Origin: Triticum aestivum
Lineage: Eukaryota; Streptophyta; Magnoliopsida; Poales; Poaceae
Length of the DNA stretch: 64,000 nt
Direction: 5' to 3'
NCBI RefSeq assembly: GCF_018294505.1
Contig: NC_057813.1
Location: forward strand, 322,321,955-322,385,954
In this document: positions 45,126 through 56,097 of the stretch, piece by piece
Layout of the letters: each line of letters begins with the position of its first letter
Position numbering within the stretch: position 1 is the stretch's first letter
Notes under the pieces: generated by a model
The model's database searches: none
What the model was told of the DNA's origin: nothing
What the model saw: only the letters and a program-made list of their open reading frames with translations
Made by a program: the position numbers and the translations under genes

Positions 45126-46375
45126 CTAATTTTTCTCAGCTTGTGTGACCTGCACACTCAAAACACGTTGAGCAACTAAACATTCATACCTGTCAGCGTC
45201 TTTAGGAGCCATGTATTGCGTCTCATGATCAGAATCATCTCCACCATGTTCTTCACGTGTAATAAGAGCCAAAGTCTCCTCATCATAGTCACTAGCGGAC
45301 TCATACCCACCATCCTCGGTAGCAATCATCACACGCTGAGATTTGCATTCTCTTGCATAATGACCTCCTCCCTTACAACGACGACAAATAATATCACTTG
45401 TGTGCCCTGTTGATGCTATGGAAGAAGAAGAACGTTGTGCAGGCCCCGCAGGTGCGCTCTTGGCAGATAATGGTGGTTGTGCCTGTTTTCTTGTATCATG
45501 ACTGTAGGTGGCACCTGATGGAGGTGCTGGTGCAGTTGAAGTAGAAGATGCACGCGGTGTCCATGATGAAGGTCGGCCTGCAGAAAAGTTAGTTCGCGCC
45601 AATGCTTGTCGATCCTGCACTTCACGTTCAGCTTTACAAGCAAGATGGAATAAACGAGTGATATTAGTATACTCCTTATAGTCTAGAATGGTCTGAATCT
45701 CTCTATTTAATCCACCCAGAAAACGTGCAAGCATAGCTTCATTCTCCTCAACAATACCACATCTAATCATGCCAGTTTGTAATTCCTGATAATATTCTTC
45801 TACAAAAATTTTCCCTTGTCTTAAACGCTGCAATTTTTGAAGCAATTCACGTTGATAATATGGTGGAACTCAACGCGTACGCATAGCAGTTTTCAAAGCA
45901 GCCCAAGTAGTTGGAATAGGATATAATCTAAAATGTTCAGACCACCATACACATGCAAAACTAGTGAAAGCACAAATAGCAGCAGCAACCCGTCTCTCCT
46001 CAGGATATTGTAAACATGTAAATCGTTGTTCAGTTTCTAACTCCCAAGTAAGATATATATCAGGAACATATCTACCCTCAAATGGTGGAATATTCAATTT
46101 CAGTTTAGGAATATGGACATCATATCGTACATGAGGTGGTGGTGCGGGCCGACCATTGCGAATATATACCTGAGGTCGACCTGCTAGTGGTGGTGCTGGT
46201 GGCTGCACGTAGTTCTGATTTTGATCAACCTCATCCTCATAATCGCCCGCATATTCATCATCCTCCGCATCAGCAGCAGGAGCCACAGAAGTATCAACAA
46301 CAGCACCAACAGTTTGGCCAGGCCGAAGAAGTACACGGCTCGCTCGGCGGAGGGCTGTTTCGTGACCTGGAGGTA

Positions 46376-46408
<33 letters not shown>

Positions 46409-46640
46409 GCAGAGGTGCGGCAGGTGCAGCCGGTGGTGGAAGACGCGCAAGCAGTTCATTGAATCTGTTATCGAGCTTTGTTTCGAACGTCTTCTCAAGG
46501 CCAGTGATCTTCTCCATGGCCTCTTCAAAATTGTTCAGCACATCTTGCACCTGTTCAGTCATCATTTGCTGAAACATATCATGAAGCTCCTTGTTCGATA
46601 AGTTCTCCCAGTCAATCTCGTCGGCTTGTGATCCTGGCAT
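45126..46640 (-). pseudogene. CRM gag (broken by one stop)
   Basis: The preferred start is ATG 46640-46638 (MPGSQADEIDWENLS); an ATG seven codons upstream adds only a hydrophobic leader. An N-terminal coiled-coil-like segment is followed by a glutamine run encoded by (CAA)n (46377-46410), an acidic stretch (DAEDDEYAGDYEDE), the gag core (LKLNIPPFEGRYVPDIYLTW, CVWWSEHF) and the CCHC knuckle CRRCKGGGHYAREC at about 45345-45390. A TGA at 45872-45870 interrupts the gag core and a TAG at 45128-45126 closes the frame before protease. Gag would form the cytoplasmic particle and bind the RNA. Confidence 0.88.
46377..46410 (-). repeat. (CAA)n trinucleotide run in CRM gag
   Basis: About eleven GTT/AAC-phase triplets on the plus strand code for a glutamine run on the minus strand. 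Length change here would keep the frame. Confidence 0.85.
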
Positions 46641-47424
46641 GGTTAGCAGCAATAGAAACACACAAGAATATGATCCTACAGACTACGAACAAGTGGTGGT
46701 GGTGGGTGTCACAAATCCGTCAAGCAAAACTCAAATTCTTACCAGTTCTTACCCAGCAACAGGCGGTGATCGGCAACCGTTGTAGTCAAAACTCTCAAAG
46801 CTTGGATAGAGCGATTACGAGGGAGAGTCAAACGCACGACGTAGATGTATGTGGAGTTGGGAAGGCTTATAAGATGGTAGCAAAAGGGGTCAGCAATAAT
46901 CAATTCAGAGATGCAAAGTTGAATAAACGCTCAACGACGATACTGTGCTGGTCCTAGGCTAGACCATGCTAGAGACGCGAGCCTAGAACACTAACAAAAT
47001 CACGGCGCTGCATGTAAACAAGGGAAAAGCACACTCTGGAATTTTTTTTCGCTCTTTTTTTGCGCTGCTTTTTTTTGCAAAAAATCACTATAATGGTGAG
47101 TGTCTCAATACTCTTCCCAGGTCAAACTGACAGGATGGGCACGAAATTTTTTCAACCAATATTTTTTTTTTGACTGCCCGGACCCAAAAACTGGAAACGG
47201 ATCAAAAAAAACTTTCTATAACGGCGACTGTCTCAATACGCTTAGAAACACCTAAAAATAGGATAGCCCGAAAATTTTTCGACAAGTGCGTTTTCGGAAA
47301 ATTTTGGGCCTAAACAGAGGGTGGTTTCCAGACTTTTTTTTCTGAAACCTACTCCGGCAAGGAAACATGAATCGGAAACTAGATCGATCTTGAAAACAAA
47401 CCTAATATGCAAGGAACTCGGATT

Positions 47425-47600
47425 GGTGGTGGATATATGGTGGTGGTATATGGCAGCGGTGGTGGTATATGGCAGCGGTGGTGGTATATGGCAGCGGTGG
47501 TGGTAGCGGTGGTAGTATATGGATATGGATCGGTGGTGGTATATGGACACGGATTGGTGGTGGTATATGGATACGGATTCGGAGCGGTGATGGTAGGTGG
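47425..47600. repeat. GGTGGTATATGG minisatellite in CRM leader
   Basis: Units of about 19-24 bp built on GGTGGTATATGG recur about seven times with variable tails (GCAGC, ACACGGATT, ATACGGATT). They lie about 300 bp inside the PBS and ahead of gag. Confidence 0.8.
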
Positions 47601-47851
47601 CAGGGGCGATGATGATGGTGCGGTGGCGGCGTGACAACTTATGACCAGAACTCGAAACTCTAAAAGACTAGACGCTAAGACCAGCAACTAGACACGATGA
47701 TGCAACCGCAAATTCAACAAAGCAAAACCCTAAAAAGATTATGCAAAAGATCAGATTGGTTCGGATATGATGAACTAACCCTACTATAGGTATGAAGAAC
47801 AAACTCGATCTAAACTATGAAAAACTGTAAAATCTCACCGAGCAACCTGGA

Positions 47852-47863
47852 AATCTGATACCA
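47852..47863 (-). other. Primer-binding site of minus-strand CRM element
   Basis: The minus strand reads TGGTATCAGATT two bases inside the 5' LTR. It matches the start of TGGTATCAGAGC, complementary to initiator methionine tRNA. Confidence 0.8.
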
Positions 47864-47865
47864 CT

Positions 47866-48782
47866 TGATAGAGGCAAAGGTGTCCCGTCTTTCGATGAGA
47901 TGATGGATTTTGCTTTGGTGGAAGTCGACTTTGATGATCCGACTATGAACGTGCGAGAACGTCGCGCCTTAGCAATCGCTAAACCAACTCCGAGAGGTTA
48001 TTGACCATGTCGGAGCACGATCAACCTGACCACGAGGGTCTATTTCCTGCGAACAAACGAAGAACAAGCAAGAAACTGAGATTTCAATCTGGATATTGTG
48101 AATATAAGATGAAAGCTTTATTGATCAAGGTGGGGTTCTGTGACGCCTTTGTCTGGTTGTTGAACAAAAACGAAGTACGCGAAGTTGCAGCTATGGCAAA
48201 CTTTAATCTAAACAAAACCCAAAGTCTAAACGGTGCCCTAAGGGCTGTATATCTGGAGGAAGAGAGGGGGAATTTCGTGGCCCTTGGTGGAGGGGTCCGA
48301 AATCAACCCTATCTCTTGTTTCCCCACACATACGGACTCTAAAAATAGCCTATACTAATGTATTTCGAAATTACATGGGCCTGGCCCAATAAAAAGGTGA
48401 CGCACCACCTATAATAGCCTCTGGACGAAATTTATGAAGTGGCATCTTGTATATTTCGTCCAAGTCTTCATGCACTTGTTATGGTGGCTTCAAAGACCTG
48501 AAATCGTCACTCGTAACTCCGTTCTTGTTCCCCTTGCGCATGCCATCATCTCCATGCTTTTTCTTGCTCCAATGGTCATCCTTCTCCAAGCTAGGCCCTT
48601 CATGTGTAAGCAAAACAAATGTATCCAATTTAGGCAGCATCATATTCTCATGAACATTAGAATCATTACCAAGAAACAAAAGTACCTGGTAATTTAGCTG
48701 GCGTGCGTGAGCTCTAGTAATTGGTCCAATATGTATAGCAGCAGGGGCTATGGGTGTAACAATGGTATTGATGTCCTCATCA
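47866..48782 (-). repeat. 5' LTR of minus-strand CRM element
   Basis: A 917-bp partner of 40910-41826. Most differences between the two are transitions, consistent with decay of methylated cytosines. Confidence 0.92.
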
Positions 48783-48787
48783 GGTAC

Positions 48788-50260
48788 CGTATCAGCATCA
48801 CTTTTATTACCGTTACCTATCTTAGTTGGATCTCTAGTTGCTTCGTGATTTAGTAGAATTAAAGTTTAGTATGATCTATTTTTGAGTGCTAGTTCCATGA
48901 TCTATCTATCTATGTAATCTAGTGAGAGTTATATAATAGAGATTAGTTTGAGTTTTTGCTTCTTTACCTTTTTTGTTTCAACCAAAATAAATAAAATAAT
49001 GAAAAAGATCATATGCTAATTTTATAGAAACTAATGGCATTACATAAGGAAAAGTGTAAGTAGTAAAATTTATTGAAAGTTAACAAACATAGCATTGGTC
49101 AATGATGCAATTCATGAAAATAAGGGAAGAGAAGATTAAAATGCAAATATACTCTCTTGGACATCTTTTATGATTGTGAGCCCCCATTAAATATTTTATG
49201 CCAAATTTTTGACGTTGGACAAGGAAGACAACATAATGATTTATGTTTACTCATATTCACAAAGAAGTTATATTGTCATAGATCCTCCAATATGTGGTGC
49301 TTGCTCAATATCTTTGCTAGCCCAAAATCCGCACTAAGTGGAGATACTACTTGTGCATCCAAAACCCTTAACCTAATCTCAAGTTATGAGAGTCCACCAT
49401 ACCTACCTATCGATTGAATAAGTTCCTTCAAATAAGTTTTCATCAGTGCATAAGGCAATAAAAATTGCTTCTAAATATGTATGATCTTTTAGTGTAAGGG
49501 AAAATAACTGTTGTATGAACTTGTGATGGCAAAGTAAAAAAAGCGACGGACTGCATAATAAAGGTTGCTATCATAAGGGGCAATTTAACATGACGTTCTT
49601 TTGCACTAGGAGCTTGTACATCCAAACATAAAAGCGCATGACAACCTCTGCCTCCCTATGCGAAGGGCCTATCTTTTAATTTTATGTATTTACTTTTTAT
49701 GCAAGAGTCAATAGTGTTCTTCTCTACTCTTTTTATTTTTTTCTCTTTTGCAAGCATCATGTGGTGGGGAAAGATATATGCAGATATATCCAGTTGGATA
49801 TGAGTGATCATGAGACATCACACTTGAGGTGAATAAATTGGGAGGCGAAACTATAAGCCCCTATCTTTCTATGTGTTCGACCGAAACTTTTTGCTCCATA
49901 TATATGATGTGAGTGTTAGCAATCACATCATAAGAAGTTTGATGGTTGAGTATGCGAACTTACCAAAAGGCTCCGGTACAAGACCCTTCCTGAAAATATG
50001 ATGAATTGTAATTGCAAAGTTGACTGAGAACATAGTTTGTTGGGTTTCAATAAAGTTTTATGCTTTATACTTCGATGTTGTGATGAATTGTTACTTGCTC
50101 ATAAGAAGTTTTATGATAGAGTTTATTGCCGTTATAATAATAAGCATGATGCTACTATGTCTGTATTTTGTTTTATCCACACCTCTCTCTCTAAACATGT
50201 GTACATGATTTTCGATATCGGCTTTCGCTCGAGGACAAGAAAGGTCTAAGCTTGGGGAGT
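48788..50260 (+). other. Athila 3' non-coding region
   Basis: It continues the sequence broken at 40909 (CCATGGTAC / CGTATCAGCATC). It holds only short ORFs, such as 49157-49417, without recognisable domains. One stretch near 49770 reads WWGKIYADISSWI on the plus strand and could be the remnant of a further ORF. It ends in the polypurine tract before the LTR. Confidence 0.6.
50248..50260 (+). other. Polypurine tract of Athila element
   Basis: TAAGCTTGGGGAGT lies directly before the LTR start TGATACGTCC, after the usual CTCGAGGACAAGAAAGG context of this element type. Confidence 0.7.
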
Positions 50261-50535
50261 TGATACGTCCATTTTGCATCATGTTTTCATACTATTATTT
50301 ATAGTGTTTTTATTCAATATAACACTTTTTGGAGTAATTCTAATGCATTTTCTCTGATAGTATGCAAGGTTTACACAAAGAGGGAGAATATCGGCAACTG
50401 GAATTCTGGACCTGGAAAAGCTATGCGAGAGATACCTATTCTTCACATCTCCAAATGAACTGAAATTTTACGGAGAATTATTTTGGAATATATAAAAAAA
50501 TATTGGAGAAAATAAATACCAGAGGGGGCCACCTA

Positions 50536-50586
50536 GGTGCCCACTAGGCACCAAGGCACGCCAGCCCCTCCAGGCATGCCCTGGTG
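50536..50586 (+). promoter_or_regulatory. Athila LTR hairpin module
   Basis: GGTGCCCACTAGGCACC forms the same hairpin as at 40226. The following 14-bp arms (50549-50562, 50573-50586) pair with two mismatches, where the internal copy pairs perfectly. About 68 bp are clearly related between the two places. Confidence 0.55.
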
Positions 50587-51528
50587 GGTAGTGGGCTCCC
50601 TGGCCCACCTCCGGCGCCCATCTTCTGGTACATAAGATCTTTTGACCTAGAAAAAATAAGGAGAGGACTTTTGGTACGGAGCGCCGCTGCCTCGAGGTGG
50701 AACTTGGGCAGGAGCATTTTTGCTCTCACGCGAAGCGATTCCGCCAGGGACACTTCCCTCCAGGAGGGGGAAATCGAAGCCATCGTCATCACCAACAACC
50801 CTCTCACCTTGGGAGGATCAATCTTCATCAACATCTTCACCATCACCATCTCATCTCAAAACCCTAGTTCATCTCTTGTGTTCAATCTTGTGTCAAAACC
50901 TCAGATTGGTACCTATGGGTGACTAGTAGTGTTGGTTACATGTTGTAGTTGATGCTAGTTGGTTTATTTGATGGTAGATTATATGTTCAGATCCATTATG
51001 ATATTTATTACTCCTCTGATCTTGAAGATGAATATTATTTGTGAGTAGTTTCTTTTGTTCTTGAGGACACTGGAGAAGTCATGTTGCAAGTAATCATGTG
51101 ACTTTGATATTCGTGCGATATTTTGATGATATGTATGTTGTGATTCCCTTAGTGGTGTTATGTGAATGTCGACTACATGACACTTCACCATCTTTGGGCC
51201 TAAGGGAATGCATTTTGGAGTAGTTATTAGATGATGGGTTGCTAGAGTGATAGAAACTTAAACCCTAGTTTATGCGTCATTCCGTAAGGGGCTGATTTGG
51301 ATCCACATGTTTAATGCTATGGTTAGATTTTATTTTAATTCTTATTTCATAGTTGCGGCTGCTTGTGAGAGGGGTGAATCATAAGTGGGAGGCTTGTTCA
51401 AGTAAGAAAAATAGCCAAGCATCGGTCCACCCACATATCAAATTATCAAAGTAGCGAACGCGAATCAGACAAACATGATGAAAATGACTAGAAAAAATTC
51501 CCGTGTGTCCTCAAGAACATTTTACTTA

Positions 51529-52434
51529 GGGACGATTCCATTTCTACCCCTAACTAGAACCCACTACTCAAATTTGCCCCTAATTTCAATGTGTGCTCAA
51601 ATTAGCCCCTTTGTCGTTACTTGCCCTTATAGAAACGCCCTTCTGCGTCGTTACCGTCCGGTCAAACAACTTTGACCATCTCAAAAAAATAGAAAAAAAC
51701 CCTAAAATTTTGAGGGATCAAAGATACTCAGGTGCGCAAGGTACATTCAAATTTTCATGCTATTTAGAGATACCAGGAGCACGTGGCAAAGGAAAACAAT
51801 AAATCTATACATCTTTGAATAGTAAATTCAAAAAAATAGCAAGAAAATTCATAAACGTATGAATGTTTTTGGCATCCAAGATGCTCGGGTGGGCAAGGTG
51901 TGTGAAAATTTTTGTTATCAAATGACATGCAAGGAGCTCTGGCAAGAAAAACCAAAATAGTGTTTTTTTTCAAAGTTTTTTCTGAGACAAATTTTGTTTT
52001 TTTTCTCCACGAGCTCCTACAATGTCCAAACAAAACAAAAAATTGCACACATCTTGCGCACTTGAGCATCTTGGATGCCAAAGTTTTTTGTATTTTTTTG
52101 AAGTTTCTTGCTATTTATTTTGAATTTACTGTCCATAATCGTACATATTTACTATTTTTCCTTTGCCACGAGCTCCTAGAATGCCCAAATATCATGAAAC
52201 CTTGCGAGCACCTTGCGAACCTGAGTACCTTTGATCCCACAAAATTTCAGTTTTTTATTTTTATTTTTTTGCTATTTTTTCGAGATGGTCAAAGCTGTTT
52301 GACCGGACGATAATGACGCAGAAGGGCATGTCTATAAGGTAACTAACGGCAGCTGGGAAAATTTGAGCACACGTTGTAATTAGGAGCAAATTTGAGTAGT
52401 GGGTTCCAGTTAGGGGCAGAAATGGAATTGTCCC
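51529..52434. mobile_element. Foldback Mutator-type MITE (906 bp)
   Basis: It starts GGGACGATTCCATTTC and ends with the complement of GGGACAATTCCATTTC. The 9-bp direct repeat TTTTACTTA flanks it (51520-51528 and 52435-52443), the length typical of Mutator-like elements. The two halves pair along almost the whole length (arms about 430 bp, axis near 51980, central gap about 40-60 bp). Each arm contains two related units of about 90 bp (for example 51715-51800 and 51868-51955). There is no transposase, so it is non-autonomous. The ORFs at 51764-52081 and 51912-52313 are products of the palindrome and AT-richness. Confidence 0.85.
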
Positions 52435-52641
52435 TTTTACTTATTATGTGAGACCATTCCGGCCTGTCCTTTACTACAAAAAGGATTGGGCTGCCTTGAT
52501 GCACTTATTGTTATTGTTACTTGTTACTTGCTACAAATTATCTTACTATCGAACTATCTGTTACTAACAATTTCAGTGCTTGCAGAAATTACCTTGCTGA
52601 AAACCACTTATCATTTCCTTCTGCTCCTCGTTGAGTTCCTG

Positions 52642-52674
52642 TAACATCCCAAATTTTCAATTTGGAATGTTATA
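52642..52674 (+). other. Terminal inverted repeat / hairpin of Tekay LTR
   Basis: TAACATCCCAAATT pairs with AATTTGGAATGTTA across TTC, with one mismatch. The same hairpin is at 60719-60751 and, on the minus strand, near 24108-24140 and 36336-36368. Confidence 0.7.
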
Positions 52675-54601
52675 CATTAGATCATTATTGCATACCATAT
52701 TTTCATTGCATTTTGGTTTGATCCTAGAAATTCTACGCAACTCAAGGACCCACGGAGAGAGTTGGGGATTTAGGTATTTTCATATTTGGGTTTTCTTAAA
52801 TTTTGAAAATAGGATCATTTGATTTTAATTATTTTATCTTCGAATATTTCTTATATAAAAATAAGAGAGAGGGAATAAAATGACTTCCCAAAATAAAGAA
52901 ATATTGATGATTTAATAATAAAATCAAATAAGATTTTATTTAGGAGTTTATCGCCATTTTATTTGAATTTAGGAAAAATGCGCGTTTTTCAAAATTGCAT
53001 TTAGGCCCCAACTAAATGTTCATATTGTCCGGCTTATTTTTAGAGGATGGGGAAAATTTATTTCGGGATTTTTGGAGTCCGTTTAGTATTTCTTTTATTT
53101 GTTCTTCTATGCGAAATTATTTACAAAAAAACGAACCGACCTACCGGGCCGTGTCCGACTAGGACTCTTGGCCCGGCCGGCCCTTATAAGCCGGGAGGAC
53201 GCCCCGCCAACCCAGCCGTCCGCCCCTGAAACCCTAGCCCCGCCCCCGATCCGCCGCCGCCGCCGCGAGTCCCGCCGCCCCGCCGCCGGAGCCCCGCGTT
53301 GGAGCTGCCGCCGCCCCGTTCCGCCGCCCCGCCGTCGGATCCCCTCGCCACTGGAGCCACCGCCCGCCGCCACCGCCGAGGTAGCCGCCGGGTTCTTTTA
53401 GAACCGCAGTTTATTTTCTTTATAGATCGGTTCAGTTTTATTTCTTGTTTATTTATTTTGCGCACGTTCGTTCGTATGTTCATTTTCATGAACGGTTTTC
53501 GTCGTTTAGCCGTAGACAGAGAACGTTCGTTCGTTAGCCTGTTCGTCCATTTTTTTTCTCGGAATTTCCGCGATTATTTTCGATCGTGATTTCTGATCCG
53601 ATTTTCGTTCCAGTATAACTTTTCGCTCGTTTATCGGAATCAGGCGATTCAAGCGCCTAGAGTTTCGTCTCGAAACCCTCTTTCCGTCTAACCACTCAAA
53701 CAAGTTGTTGCTATTGTAACTTTGACTTAGGTCTAGATTAGTAAATGACGCTTGTTTCTTTCTCTGTTTGACTTTCGTTGCTTCGTTTGATTTGATTCTT
53801 TTTGCAAACAGGAGTTCTTAAGTTGAACTTTCTGGTTAGATCTCTTATTTGAGTTTTACCTGTGCATTAGGTGAGTACTTATTGAATGCTTATTTTTTTG
53901 CAATAGAGTACCCGGAGTGCGCCGCTTGCTACTACGAGTCTCTAGGTTTCACGGATCATCAACAAGGCAAGTAACACTTTGATAATACCTCTTTACTACC
54001 CAGTTTTATTGCATTAGATCAATCCTCGAACAATTGCATGATTAGGATCTAATTAATATGTGGGTTTTTGGAAGTAGATGAGGTAGTACCTATTACCTGT
54101 TTTATTATCAACCATTGGGAGTTACTTCTACATTTGCTTATATTGCTATGCTATGCTAGTAGACGTGGATTGGGTGAGTGTATCCATGACAGATGAGAGA
54201 TTCTTAATTAATGGTTTCCTTAAGGTGGCAACTTAAATTCACATCTGGGTGGATTGAGGCACCTGGGGAACCTAGTGTTGCCTGTATTTTTGGAAATCCC
54301 GGGGTACTGTGTGATTCTCCTATGGACTGCCACCTAGGCTCAAAGCGATCATGAGATTATTCATGCTAGAAACTTCCGTGTGCAGCCGCAAGCTACTATG
54401 GGCTCTAGCATAGTTGAGTACGTTGTGTGACCTCTTTCAGTGGTAGACTAGCAGATGTAAGGGATGTAGGTTGGTACTGTCTACCCAGAGTAAAGAGTTA
54501 ATGATTCTAAAAGACTGTGTCTCAGTCATCCGTTTCTCAAACACCTTGTAGTGCCAGAAATCTAATGGAGGAGATCGAGTCTTGCGGGGAAAAGTGCACA
54601 A

Positions 54602-54656
54602 ACCTCTGCAGAGTGTATAAACTAATCATGATTAGCCGTGTCCCTGATTATGGACG
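54602..54656 (+). promoter_or_regulatory. Shared LTR block (Tekay plus copy, 5' LTR)
   Basis: CTCTGCAGAGTGTATAAAC, TTAGCCGTGTCCCTG and TTATGGACG align with LTRs P and Q. The 3' LTR copy is at 62702-62755. Confidence 0.5.
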
Positions 54657-55252
54657 TTTTGAGTATCTAGTACTTAGATTATCATGTGAATCTCGTCATG
54701 TTACTTAAATTAATTTGTTGGGTTTAATGATGATGCTTAATTGGGATTGAGTTGGAGGAATTAACAACCACCATGATAGTTAAATAAAATTTATTCCTTT
54801 GATATAGGAAAAAATTGGCTTTATGCAAAACTGTAACCATAGAGCTTTGCACCAGCCATATATGTATGTAGAGATGGCATTATTCTGTTCATTACTCCCG
54901 ATGTGTTACATTGCCAGCATATTCCATGTGCTGATCCGTTTTTGGGCTGCAACGTTCATGTTGCAGACTTTTCAGACGACGAGTAAGGTGCCTTAGGTCG
55001 TGGTCTTATACTCAGTGACGCCGTTGGAGTTGATGGACTCACTTATCTTCCAAGTCTTTCGTTGTTATCGTTATTAGATGGCCTTAAGCCATATTTATTG
55101 TAATAAGTTCTCTTTTGAGACATTCGATGTAATAAGTGTGTGATTGCTACTCTGTTCTAAATCCTTCAAGTACTGTGCGTGTCAGCATTACCGATCCAGG
55201 GATGACACTGATGCACAAAGATCAGACTGTTTGAGGTCTGGTCGCTACAAGA

Positions 55253-55264
55253 TGGTATCAGAGC
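55253..55264 (+). other. Primer-binding site of plus-strand Tekay element
   Basis: TGGTATCAGAGC lies three bases after the LTR end and is complementary to the 3' end of initiator methionine tRNA. Confidence 0.92.
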
Positions 55265-55359
55265 ACACGCTGACTGTAGGACACAACCACTAAGCTTAAG
55301 CCCTAGATCACTACTCTCTCTTCTCATTTCTCACTCCTCATCTTTTCTACTCTTTTAGG

Positions 55360-56097
55360 ATGGCGGATGCAAGGAACAAGTTCACGCAACCGGATGAAGA
55401 TACACCCTTTGCACGCCACTTGAAGGAAGTCACTAGATACCTGAACATCGGAGTACCAAGCTTCACCGAGACCTACATCGCCACTTTACCCAAAGAGGAG
55501 CATTGGATGATTCAAGTTCAAGTTCCAGGAAGGACGTTCATGCCCGTTACTGAGCCCATAGAGTTTTCCTTTGATGCACCAACCTGGAGTCTAGGAAAGA
55601 GCATGGCAGCCCACATCACAATGGGATGCATTGGAGAAGTTTACCACAAGGATCTCAAGGATACTATCTACCAGATTTTTGGGCGTCGAGATGAACAATG
55701 GGAGATGATCAACACCAGGAAGGATAGATCAATTATAGCTTTCATCCAGGAGTTAAACCAGCACATTCGTCGCCAGGAGAACCAGATGTGCGCAGGCATG
55801 ATAGATCTGAAGAAGGCTATGACCAAAATCACGGAGCTGGAGGATGAACTCAAGTCTACACGCGATGGATATGAGGAGGAAATGACGACAGTCATGGAGA
55901 AGAATGATGATATGAAGAAGAAGCTAAAAGTATTCATGGGATTCCCCGCGACTGGAGGAGAAGACGATGATTGCACTTGCCCGGAGAACTACATCATCAT
56001 CAACGACACCAACTTGGACCCAGATGATAGCGATGATGACTATGTTGATGAAGCTGGAGCAGATATCATGGAGTCTTCGACCAATCAAATTTTCTAG
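55360..56097 (+). CDS. Extra ORF (ORF0) between 5' LTR and gag, 245 aa, intact
   Basis: The only intact frame of this element. It starts MADARNKFTQPDEDTP 96 bp after the PBS and ends with TAG 202 bp before gag. The first half (about 1-130) reads like a compact domain with conserved Trp, Phe and Tyr residues (SFTETYIATLP, FSFDAPTWSLGK). About residues 145-190 form a likely coiled coil (ITELEDELKSTRDGYEEEM). The tail is acidic with repeated Asp (DPDDSDDDYVDEAGADIME). No CCHC knuckle, signal peptide or membrane segment is seen, and I recognise no family. The sister copy (32836-33570) keeps the same frame with two stops, and differences between them are enriched for silent changes. A role as particle or chromatin accessory factor is speculation. 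Confidence 0.75.
   Translation: MADARNKFTQPDEDTPFARHLKEVTRYLNIGVPSFTETYIATLPKEEHWMIQVQVPGRTFMPVTEPIEFSFDAPTWSLGKSMAAHITMGCIGEVYHKDLKDTIYQIFGRRDEQWEMINTRKDRSIIAFIQELNQHIRRQENQMCAGMIDLKKAMTKITELEDELKSTRDGYEEEMTTVMEKNDDMKKKLKVFMGFPATGGEDDDCTCPENYIIINDTNLDPDDSDDDYVDEAGADIMESSTNQIF

Larger units (their letters stand above)
46641..47865 (-). other. Leader of minus-strand CRM element
   Basis: No gene is seen. It holds a GT-rich minisatellite (47425-47600), several T-runs of 7-10 bases (47040-47345) and two diverged copies of a segment ending GTGTCTCAATAC / CTGTCTCAATAC (about 47098 and 47230). The antisense ORFs here follow the repeats and are not called. Confidence 0.6.
40910..48782 (-). mobile_element. 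CRM-clade chromovirus, minus strand, structurally complete
   Basis: Two 917-bp LTRs (40910-41826 and 47866-48782) are flanked by perfect GGTAC repeats (40905-40909 and 48783-48787), and removal restores the Athila sequence. The PBS (initiator Met tRNA type) and PPT are in place. Gag-pol is a single polyprotein frame on the minus strand whose end lies in the 3' LTR. About 13 differences over the first 310 bp or so of the LTR pair give roughly 4 percent divergence there, by eye. The coding region has at least six stops and two frameshifts, so it is not autonomous. Confidence 0.92.
52640..55249 (+). repeat. 5' LTR of plus-strand Tekay element
   Basis: The 2,610-bp LTR runs from TGTAACATCCC to GTCGCTACA. 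It includes a terminal hairpin (52642-52674), a GC-rich CCG-repeat part (53220-53390) and the shared block CTCTGCAGAG...GCCGTGTCC...TTATGGACG (54602-54656). The short ORFs in the CCG-rich part (53099-53401, 53107-53373) are composition artefacts. Confidence 0.92.

Noticed and set aside
45216..46462. Plus-strand ORFs opposite CRM gag
   Set aside because: Shadows of the minus-strand gag frame, which has a recognisable CCHC knuckle and gag core.
47321..47687. Tyr/His/Thr repeat ORFs on both strands
   Set aside because: Translation of the GGTGGTATATGG minisatellite.
50544..50922. ORFs at the start of the Athila LTR (101 and 112 codons)
   Set aside because: They lie within the LTR, are on opposite strands, and lack homology to known proteins that I can recognise.
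51764..52313. ORFs of 105 and 133 codons in the foldback MITE
   Set aside because: They arise from the palindrome (same sequence in both directions), are Phe/Lys-rich, and have no transposase motif.
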